A stretch of 64,000 bases of DNA. It comes from Lachnospiraceae bacterium. Lineage in GTDB: Bacteria > Bacillota > Clostridia > Lachnospirales > Lachnospiraceae. Below, piece after piece: positions 17,703 to 24,761 of the stretch. The translations under genes were made by a program, and so were the position numbers. Below the pieces are notes generated by a model that was given only the letters and a program-made list of their open reading frames with translations, was not told the DNA's origin and did not search any database. The DNA is taken from positions 254,392 to 318,391 of the forward strand of contig CABJBK010000003.1 of the NCBI GenBank assembly GCA_902363825.1. The letters are read 5' to 3'. Position 1 is the stretch's first letter. The number at the start of each line of letters is the position of its first letter.

Positions 17703-20578
17703 TTATATCTACGCTCAAGAAAAACGGCTGGGAGTACATCTCAGCAGACGACCTTGACAGAGAAGAAAACGATGTCATGGTGGAGTCTATGGTGCGCGAA
17801 GCACTTATAAGACTCAATCCCGAAATTGCAGAGGATGAGTCACGCGCAGATGAGATCATATATAAGCTGCGAACACTCTTTCTCTCAACAAATCCACAGA
17901 ATCTTGTTACCCAAAACGAAGCCTTCAAGCAGATGGTGTTTGAGAAAAACTCATATCCATTTGGCGAAGACGGCAAGCAAGTGTCAATCGACTTCTTTGG
18001 TACGGAGATTAATGGCAAGCTGGATCAGAATCAGTATGTTGTTACGAATCAGTGGGTATATCCGAAGAAGGAGGGTGGAAAACGTCTGGATATCGTACTT
18101 CTCGTAAATGGATTCCCGTTTGTAATTGGTGAGCTGAAGACTCCGGTCCGTGCAGCTATTACCTGGCTGGACGGAGCACAGGACATCAACAAGTATGAGC
18201 AGAGCATCCCGCAGATGTTTGTAACGAATGTGTTCAACTTTGCTACAGAAGGTAAATGTTATCGATACGGTTCTGTTTGTATGCCAGCTGCGAAATATGG
18301 TCCTTGGCATACAGCGGATGATAAGTCTGACGGATCTTTGGCGGCAGTACAAACCAGTGTGCAGGACATGATCACGAAGTATAAGATTATGGACCTGTTC
18401 CAGTTCTTCACACTTTTCGCTACCGACAGCAAATATCGGAAGTTCAAGGTCATTGCGCGTTATCAGCAGTATGAAGGCGCCAACATGATCATCGAACGTG
18501 TGCGTGCGGGATATCCGAAGAAGGGCCTTATCTGGCATTTCCAGGGTTCCGGTAAATCCTACCTGATGGAGTTTGCCGCAGTAAAGCTTCGTATGCTTCC
18601 AGATCTTAAGAATCCTACGGTTATTATCGTAGACGATCGTCTGGATTTGGAGTCGCAGATTACAGCACAGTTCCACTCCTCTGATGTGGGCAACCTGGAA
18701 TCAGCATCTACTCGTGAGCAGCTTATGACGATGCTGAGACAGGATATCCGTAAGATTATTATCACGACCATCTTCCGCTTTCAGGAAGTTACCAGTGAGC
18801 TTAGTCTGCGCAACAATATCATCGTAATGGTCGATGAGTGTCATAGAACGCAGGAAGGTGATCTCGGTATTAAGATGAGAACGGCCCTTCCGAATGCTTT
18901 CTTCTTTGGTATGACAGGTACACCTATCAATCGCGTGGACAAGAATACGTTCGCAACATTCGGTGCTACGGAAGATCGCAGCGGATACATGAGCAAGTAT
19001 TCTTTTTCTGACTCCATTCGTGACCACGCGACGCTGCCGCTTAATTTTGAGCCTGTACCGGTAGATCTCCGCGTTGACAGAGATACGATGGACCGCGAGT
19101 TTGATATCCTGACACGCGACCTTCCGGATTCCGATAAAGCTGAACTTTCCAAGCGCGTTAACATGCAGGCTATCATGTACAATGAGAAACGTATTCACAA
19201 AGTTTGCGCGCATATTGCAAAGCACTTCACTGAAAAGATCCGTCCGAATGGATATAAGGCGCAGGTGGTTGTTTATGATCGCCCTTGCTGTCTGAAATAT
19301 AAAGCAGAGCTCGATAAGCTTCTCGGAGAAGAGTGCTCAACAATCGTTATGGATACCAATGATGATAAGGCGGATGAATATAAGAAGTATCGCCGTTCAA
19401 AGGATGAGGAAGCAAAAATTCTCGACCGTTTCAGAGACCCTAACGATCTGCTTGAGATCGTAATTGTAACAGCTAAGTTGCTGACCGGATTTGATGCTCC
19501 TATTCTTCAGGTTATGTATTTGGACAAGCCAATGAAGGATCACACTTTGCTGCAGGCAATCTGCCGTACAAACCGTACCTTCGATGAGGGGAAGACGCAC
19601 GGCTTGATCGTAGATTATATTGGAATATTCGATAACGTTGCCAAGGCTCTGGACTTCGACGAAGGCAGCATGAAAAAAGTCATTACAAATATCGAGGAAG
19701 TTAAGAAGCAGATTCCGGCACTTCTTAGAAAGTGCCTCAGCTACTTCATGGGTGTTGATCGCACCGTAGATGGATGGGAAGGATTGATGGCCGCACAGGA
19801 GTGTTTGCCTACAAATGCTGAGAAGGATAAGTTTGCAGCAGATTACCAGGTGCTGAATCGCGCATGGAATGCGGTCTCTCCTGATCCGATGCTTTCACCT
19901 ATCCAGGTCGATTATGTATGGTTGACCAAGGTGTTTGAATCCGTAAAGCCTACGAACGGTGGCGGCGGACTCATCTGGGCGGCTCTCGGACCTAAAACAA
20001 TGGAAATCGTGAACTCCAACATGGATGTCGGTGAAGTTCATGAGGATGAAGAGATTCTGTCACTTGATGCTGAGCTGATTGACGCATTTATTGAGAAACA
20101 TAAGGGTGCTAAGAATGCTGCGAAGAAGGTCGAGATTGATCTGGTCGCTCGTATACATAAGCATTCGGATGATCCGAAATTTATGCGCTTGGGTGACAAG
20201 CTGGAGAAACTCCGTGAACAGCACGAGCAGGGTCTTATCAACAGCATTGAATTCCTGAAGATGCTGCTTGAGCTCGCAAGAGAAGCAGCGCAGGCTGAGA
20301 AGGAAGTTGTGCCGGAGGAAGAAGTCGATAAGGGCAAGGCGGCTCTTACGGAACTCTTCAACGGTGTGAAGAATACCAATACTCCTGTAATTGTGGAGCG
20401 TATCGTTACAGATATTGATGACATTGTAAAGATTGTCCGTTTTGATGGATGGCAGAATACAACCGGCGGTCGTCAGGAAGTTAAGAAGGCACTTCGTAGT
20501 GTCGTATGGGTCAAATACAAGATTAAGGACAAGGAAGTTTTCGATAAAGCATATAGCTATATTGAACAGTACTATTAA
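17669..20578 (+). CDS. hsdR: Type I restriction endonuclease subunit R
   Basis: A full-length 969-residue HsdR, which translocates DNA with ATP and cuts away from the recognition site. The N-terminal PD-(D/E)xK nuclease has Asp141 in RLDIVLLVNG and Glu155-x-Lys157 in GELKTP. The helicase motor has Walker A GSGKS at 293-297, DECH at 389-392, FGMTGTPI, and the second-lobe region TAKLLTGFDAPILQVMYLDK and QAICRTNR. The C-terminal region is helical and rich in Lys and Glu. AGGAGG precedes ATG 17669. It follows the recombinase/hsdS scar and precedes the zinc-ribbon peptide by 10 bases, so it is in the hsd operon. Confidence 0.96.
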   Translation: MFNEDNTTEQMIISTLKKNGWEYISADDLDREENDVMVESMVREALIRLNPEIAEDESRADEIIYKLRTLFLSTNPQNLVTQNEAFKQMVFEKNSYPFGEDGKQVSIDFFGTEINGKLDQNQYVVTNQWVYPKKEGGKRLDIVLLVNGFPFVIGELKTPVRAAITWLDGAQDINKYEQSIPQMFVTNVFNFATEGKCYRYGSVCMPAAKYGPWHTADDKSDGSLAAVQTSVQDMITKYKIMDLFQFFTLFATDSKYRKFKVIARYQQYEGANMIIERVRAGYPKKGLIWHFQGSGKSYLMEFAAVKLRMLPDLKNPTVIIVDDRLDLESQITAQFHSSDVGNLESASTREQLMTMLRQDIRKIIITTIFRFQEVTSELSLRNNIIVMVDECHRTQEGDLGIKMRTALPNAFFFGMTGTPINRVDKNTFATFGATEDRSGYMSKYSFSDSIRDHATLPLNFEPVPVDLRVDRDTMDREFDILTRDLPDSDKAELSKRVNMQAIMYNEKRIHKVCAHIAKHFTEKIRPNGYKAQVVVYDRPCCLKYKAELDKLLGEECSTIVMDTNDDKADEYKKYRRSKDEEAKILDRFRDPNDLLEIVIVTAKLLTGFDAPILQVMYLDKPMKDHTLLQAICRTNRTFDEGKTHGLIVDYIGIFDNVAKALDFDEGSMKKVITNIEEVKKQIPALLRKCLSYFMGVDRTVDGWEGLMAAQECLPTNAEKDKFAADYQVLNRAWNAVSPDPMLSPIQVDYVWLTKVFESVKPTNGGGGLIWAALGPKTMEIVNSNMDVGEVHEDEEILSLDAELIDAFIEKHKGAKNAAKKVEIDLVARIHKHSDDPKFMRLGDKLEKLREQHEQGLINSIEFLKMLLELAREAAQAEKEVVPEEEVDKGKAALTELFNGVKNTNTPVIVERIVTDIDDIVKIVRFDGWQNTTGGRQEVKKALRSVVWVKYKIKDKEVFDKAYSYIEQYY

Positions 20579-20588
20579 GGAGAATTCC

Positions 20589-20828
20589 ATGAGAACAGAA
20601 AAGATTTATGCATCAAATGAGAACCACCCAGGCTATGGTGCCGGGGATGGCGACACTGAGAGATATGAATACAAATGTCCCTGCGGCAAGGGAAAAATAG
20701 TTGAAGAACATGACAACATCCCAGGATTCCGTGAGCACGACGTCTGGATTGAATGTGAGGAGTGTTCTAAGAAATATAAATTAGACACTTCGAGAGGTAT
20801 TCGTAGCTGGGATCTTGTTGAGATTTAG
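20589..20828 (+). CDS. Small zinc-ribbon protein
   Basis: A 79-residue peptide with two cysteine pairs, CPCGKG near residue 30 and CEEC near residue 56, consistent with a zinc ribbon. It starts 10 bases after hsdR at an ATG preceded by AAGGAG, and the next gene starts 15 bases later, so it is co-transcribed with hsdR and the ImmA-like gene. I do not recognise a family with a known function. Its position between restriction subunit and protease suggests a small accessory or adaptor protein (inference). Confidence 0.7.
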   Translation: MRTEKIYASNENHPGYGAGDGDTERYEYKCPCGKGKIVEEHDNIPGFREHDVWIECEECSKKYKLDTSRGIRSWDLVEI

Positions 20829-20843
20829 TTAGGAGGAATACAC

Positions 20844-22781
20844 TTGGCATATAAGGATTTCAAGAGTTACATACAAGATAAGTATTGTGACTTGCTTACT
20901 ACGGCGATAAAAGAATATGTGGATAATCATCATGACGGAATAGGAGTTCATGATTTTAATGTGCTGTCTTTACTGAAGCAAAAAATCGAGAACGTAGAAG
21001 TGAAATCTCTTGTATGCCATGAAGCCGGTATAGGTGACTTACTTAGAATAGAGGTCAGGACCGCAGCAGATATTGTCGAAATGAGCCTTGGAACTAAGAA
21101 AATTGAAGCGGGTAGAAAAACACGATGGTTTATTGTGCATTTGACTGCTGAACTTAATCAGGGGCTCCATGACGTAAAGGTTCAGAAGACTGAAGAAAAT
21201 TATTTCGGCAGTTTCGATCCGGAAGGCGCATTAGATGCTTATTTGGTTCCATATATACGTACTGCTGATCTTGAAGATTTGGCCGATGCTTTTTTTGAAA
21301 AGTATTGTGAAGATGCCATTTTTGATAGGTGGGTATTCCCATATTCTCATGTAATGAGAAAAATGCACATTCAGGCAGTTGAATCAACTCTACCAGATAA
21401 TGTTTTTGGTCGTACATATTTTAAGCCGACAACAATAAAATACTGGTACAAGTTTTGGCCGACACATCCTGAAGCAGAGGTGGAAAAGGAAGTTCCTGCG
21501 GGAACTATTGTAATTAATAAAGAACATTATTTCTTAGGCAATTATGGAAGTGCGATAAACACGATAGCCCATGAATTGGTTCATTGGGAGTTTCACCGTA
21601 GATTCTTTGAGATACTGTCGTTACTTGATGAAAATGCAAATCAGCTTTCGTGTGAGGTGACGCCGGAGATTCCAAGCGATAATATGACTGGAATAGAAAA
21701 AGCTATATGGTGGGCTGAGTGGCAGGCAAATAACCTGGCGCCGAGGATCGTTATGCCAAGAGAAATCTTCTTAGATGTTTTGACTCAGTGCTATGAAGAC
21801 AATTTTACGCCGGTCCATTATAAGGGGCAGTATCTTGAGGAGGCCTTAGAAAAGACTGCTCAGATGTTTGGCGTTTCGAGATATGAGGCCAAGGTTAGAG
21901 CCATTCAGTTGGGTATTATGGAGGCTGAAGGAACAATGCTATACTCGGAGCGTTTTTATGTCTATCCGATATCGTTCCGTAGGTGGTCATTAAGTAAAAA
22001 CCAGACATTTGCCATCGATAGAAAGAGCTATGATAAGCTGCTCAATACAAATAAAGAGTTCGCGGATCTTATTCATCAAGATTTGTTTATTTACGCCGAA
22101 TGCTTTGTTGTAATAAACGATCCGCTTTATGTTAAAATGTCCGATACTCCTCACATGGAGGGAGAAATCGTACTCACCGATTACGCGAGAGAAAATGCGG
22201 ATGAATGCTGCATGATCTTCGAAAGAGAGTACAAAAATGACGGAAAATTTGATTATGAGTATTATGGCCAGTGCTATTTATCAAAGGAATTAACCGAAGA
22301 CCTTTTAGTAGAAACAAAACCAACAGCAGACCTTGCAGAGCAGAATGCTACACAAAGAGCAAATGCAGCAAGGAAACTGAAGGAAGAAGGTAAGAGCTTA
22401 ATGGCTATTATGAGAAATTTACCGAGTTCTTTCTCTGGTACCTTTGATAGCCACATGAAGCGTGTGAAAAAAGAAAATGGCAAGAAGATGACGAATCTTG
22501 AAATGTCGATCAGGACAGGTCTCTCTGAGGACTATATCGCATCGTTGAGAAAGGATGAAAGCATAAACGTGTCTTTGCAAACGGTGTCAGCTTTATGTAT
22601 TGGCCTTCAATTACCGCCTTGCTTTAGCAAGGACATGCTGAATAAATCAAGGAATAGTTTTCCATATACCGATGATGGATATTTTCAGCTGAGAATTTTG
22701 GAAGAAATGTATATGGAACCTTTATCAAGCATAAACGAGGTGTTAGTTGAGTCAGGCATAAAACCCTGGGGAAAAAATTAA
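20844..22781 (+). CDS. ImmA/IrrE-type metallopeptidase with C-terminal HTH
   Basis: The 645-residue protein starts at TTG with a strong AGGAGGAA site. It has one zinc-peptidase motif, HELVH at 243-247, followed by the EWQANNLAPRIVMP segment typical of ImmA/IrrE relatives, a cysteine-containing middle (ENADECCMIF) and an XRE-like helix-turn-helix near 535-600 (MTNLEMSIRTGLSEDYIASL). From the protease motif onward it aligns well by eye with the protein at 1037-3592, including KNQTF, DECC and the C-terminal HTH, but the YgjP half is replaced by an unrelated N-terminus. It is the last gene of the second hsd operon, before a clear terminator. The target is unknown; it may act on the restriction enzyme or on a repressor (inference). 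Confidence 0.85.
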   Translation: MAYKDFKSYIQDKYCDLLTTAIKEYVDNHHDGIGVHDFNVLSLLKQKIENVEVKSLVCHEAGIGDLLRIEVRTAADIVEMSLGTKKIEAGRKTRWFIVHLTAELNQGLHDVKVQKTEENYFGSFDPEGALDAYLVPYIRTADLEDLADAFFEKYCEDAIFDRWVFPYSHVMRKMHIQAVESTLPDNVFGRTYFKPTTIKYWYKFWPTHPEAEVEKEVPAGTIVINKEHYFLGNYGSAINTIAHELVHWEFHRRFFEILSLLDENANQLSCEVTPEIPSDNMTGIEKAIWWAEWQANNLAPRIVMPREIFLDVLTQCYEDNFTPVHYKGQYLEEALEKTAQMFGVSRYEAKVRAIQLGIMEAEGTMLYSERFYVYPISFRRWSLSKNQTFAIDRKSYDKLLNTNKEFADLIHQDLFIYAECFVVINDPLYVKMSDTPHMEGEIVLTDYARENADECCMIFEREYKNDGKFDYEYYGQCYLSKELTEDLLVETKPTADLAEQNATQRANAARKLKEEGKSLMAIMRNLPSSFSGTFDSHMKRVKKENGKKMTNLEMSIRTGLSEDYIASLRKDESINVSLQTVSALCIGLQLPPCFSKDMLNKSRNSFPYTDDGYFQLRILEEMYMEPLSSINEVLVESGIKPWGKN

Positions 22782-22834
22782 AAAAATTTCTAAAAACCCG
22801 TACTTGTAGTTCGGGAAGTATATCATTAAATATC

Positions 22835-22885
22835 AAGGCTTTGCGGCTTTGCAGTGAATAACTGTAGCTGCAAAGCCTTTTTTTA
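22835..22885 (+). terminator. Intrinsic terminator of the second hsd operon
   Basis: GGCTTTGCAG pairs with CTGCAAAGCC around a short loop and is followed by a run of seven T residues. Confidence 0.9.
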
Positions 22886-22899
22886 TGCTCAAAAGATGG

Positions 22900-23178
22900 A
22901 CTCACACTCCAGATAAGAAGAATGAATAGTCAGTAAACTGTTCTTGACGATTGAAATAGGTCAGTCGTCAGTAATGAAAGATTCTCATAGTCCGTAAGGC
23001 GCCAGAGGACGATGGGATGCACAGAGCGTTTAGGTAGCGGTATATGACCGTTCCAGAAACGAGATGCACCCACCGTTAGTTTACTGCGCCAATTTTGGAT
23101 TGTCAGAGCTTGTGGTCATCTCGGCCCAGGCTCTTTTTGCATCCCACCGTTCACGGCTTGGACGGAAAGGATGCAAAG
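22900..23178 (+). promoter_or_regulatory. Long non-coding leader with complementary segments
   Basis: About 280 bases without an ORF I trust, upstream of the sigma-like gene. TGGGATGCACAGAGC (23013-23027) is largely complementary to GCTCTTTTTGCATCCCA (23130-23146), and a further GAGATGCACCC lies between them near 23062-23072. The arrangement could form alternative RNA structures or mark an element-specific regulatory site. No known riboswitch class was recognised. Confidence 0.45.
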
Positions 23179-23712
23179 ATGAGATTAAAGATTCGTTATG
23201 AGCAGGAGTTTCAGACTATTGAACTCGACGCAGAAGCAACAGAGGAGCTGTGGGTGTCTCTCTCCCTTGAGGGTGAAGGACTCACACAGGAGGAAAAGGA
23301 GACGCTTATCCAGGATACCTGGGAAGAACGTTTCAACAGGCCAGACTACAATAGCTGGCACAAGTTCGATCGTCATCGTGGTCGCAGTAAAGCACAGCCG
23401 GGGAAAGATGATGCCGAAGATGAGGTCGATACCAACGAACCGTTAATGGAAGAAGTGGCCGATGATCGTATCTTCCGCAAAGATGAGCTTGACCGTAAGG
23501 AGCGTGAAAGCTATTCGGCCATTTGTGATTGGGTACGTAAGGTCCTTGTGAAGAAGCCAGAATGGGCCGACGCTTTTATCGCCGTTCGAATGGACGGTGA
23601 GTCGATCCGTGAGTATGCCGCAAGAATCGGTGCGGACGAGAACAACATCACTCAGAAGTTGAAGCGTGCTGAGAAGAAGCTTAGAGAAAATTACAAGAAC
23701 AGTCAGATTTGA
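23179..23712 (+). CDS. Sigma-70 region 4-like helix-turn-helix protein of a mobile element
   Basis: A 177-residue protein with a C-terminal sigma region 4-like HTH (SIREYAARIGADENNITQKL) and an acidic N-terminal part. Such small sigma-like proteins are common in integrative elements of Firmicutes, where they are thought to regulate element genes. ATG 23179 is chosen with GGAAAGG upstream; an in-frame extension to 23095 begins in the structured leader and reads like non-coding DNA. It is followed by a strong hairpin and then the DUF4406-like gene. Confidence 0.7.
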   Translation: MRLKIRYEQEFQTIELDAEATEELWVSLSLEGEGLTQEEKETLIQDTWEERFNRPDYNSWHKFDRHRGRSKAQPGKDDAEDEVDTNEPLMEEVADDRIFRKDELDRKERESYSAICDWVRKVLVKKPEWADAFIAVRMDGESIREYAARIGADENNITQKLKRAEKKLRENYKNSQI

Positions 23713-23717
23713 CTGCC

Positions 23718-23752
23718 TGCCGAGGCTACCCGTTAGAGGGTGACCTCGGCAA
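23718..23752 (+). other. Strong intergenic hairpin
   Basis: TGCCGAGG and CCTCGGCA, plus inner ACCC/GGGT, form a GC-rich stem between the sigma-like gene and the next gene. There is no long T run after it, so it may be a weak terminator or a message-processing or stability element. Confidence 0.6.
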
Positions 23753-23776
23753 ATTTGTATAAGGAGGCAGTTTGAT

Positions 23777-24145
23777 ATGACAAATGATATCAAAAACCAA
23801 GACCTGAAATACCGGCCGCTTGTATATGTAGCAAGCGCGTATTCCGGTGACGTAATTACTAACATAGAAAAAGCCAAGCAGTACTGCAGGTTATCTTTGG
23901 AACAGGGACAGATACCGCTGGCACCGCATCTGATGTTCCCACTTTTCATGAATGATGACAATTTGGCTGAGCGAGAGCTTGCAATATTCATGGATGTAAT
24001 CCTTCTCGGTAAATGTGACGAGCTCTGGGTATTTGGAGATAGCATTTCAGAAGGCATGGCGGTTGAGATTGAAGTTGCAAAGAAGCGTAGACAGCCAATT
24101 CGCTATTTTAATTCTGCTATGCAGGAGGTGACCGATCATGAATGA
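23777..24145 (+). CDS. DUF4406/nucleoside deoxyribosyltransferase-like protein
   Basis: A 122-residue protein starting VYVASAYSGDVITNIEKAKQ and ending with a DELWVFGDSISEGMAVEIE block. This is the pattern of small phage and mobile-element proteins related to nucleoside 2-deoxyribosyltransferases (DUF4406 and relatives). The conserved serine/glutamate-containing GDSISEGMAVEI segment fits that fold. The role may be in nucleotide metabolism, but no activity can be assigned. AAGGAGG precedes the ATG, and the gene overlaps the next by 8 bases. Confidence 0.75.
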   Translation: MTNDIKNQDLKYRPLVYVASAYSGDVITNIEKAKQYCRLSLEQGQIPLAPHLMFPLFMNDDNLAERELAIFMDVILLGKCDELWVFGDSISEGMAVEIEVAKKRRQPIRYFNSAMQEVTDHE

Positions 24146-24761
24146 GATTAGAGCGATTCAAACGGAATATAGAGGTTACCTTTTCCGATCCAGGTTGGAA
24201 GTAAGGTGGGCGGTATTCTTCGATGCCTGCGGTGTGGATTGGGAATATGAACCAGAAGGTTATGACCTGGGCAACGGACTTTACTATTTGCCAGACTTTT
24301 TGCTTCACGGTGTAACTATTAACCACGGATATTTCAAGAAGAATTGCGATATCTATGTTGAAGTAAAGGGTCAGATGAACGATGCTGACGCTGAGAAGAT
24401 CAACCGATTTTATGCAGCAGGTTATCCAGAAGGTAATGACTGGGGCGTTTCACATACAGCAGTTCTGGTGGTTGGGAATATTCCTGACGGTGAAGATATG
24501 TGCGAGATTTTAGATAACCTGCAGACGGAAGCCTACCATGATCATCATGGATGGCCAAACTTATACAACTTCGAGACCGTTGACGGGAACTATTTTGGTG
24601 CCTATCCGGGAGTGGACAAGCACGGCAAGTTTAATCTGTTCGGCGATGACTCCACCTACCTTTGGAGCATGAACTCGGATGTGACGGAACGAGCCTATCG
24701 TTTGGCAAGGCAGGCAAGATTTGAATACGGTGAAACTCCAAAGGTAAGGGGGTATAGATAA
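24138..24761 (+). CDS. PD-(D/E)xK nuclease-like protein of a mobile element
   Basis: A 207-residue protein with the pattern of phage and integrative-element nucleases: RGYLFRSRLEVRWAVFFDA near the N-terminus (Arg/Glu helix), PDF with Asp53, and EVKG with Glu75 and Lys77. Together these make a PD-(D/E)xK active site. The C-terminal half is variable. It overlaps the neighbouring genes at both ends (ATG 24138 inside the previous gene; its stop overlaps the next ATG), so the three are translated together with the VapE-type gene. Confidence 0.75.
   Translation: MNEIRAIQTEYRGYLFRSRLEVRWAVFFDACGVDWEYEPEGYDLGNGLYYLPDFLLHGVTINHGYFKKNCDIYVEVKGQMNDADAEKINRFYAAGYPEGNDWGVSHTAVLVVGNIPDGEDMCEILDNLQTEAYHDHHGWPNLYNFETVDGNYFGAYPGVDKHGKFNLFGDDSTYLWSMNSDVTERAYRLARQARFEYGETPKVRGYR

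Noticed and set aside
17984-18676. 230-codon minus-strand ORF inside hsdR
   Set aside because: Antisense to the HsdR nuclease and helicase motifs; no recognisable domain.
23095-23178. N-terminal extension of the sigma-like protein
   Set aside because: The extra 28 residues are Ser/Arg/His-rich and lie in the structured leader; ATG 23179 has the better ribosome site.
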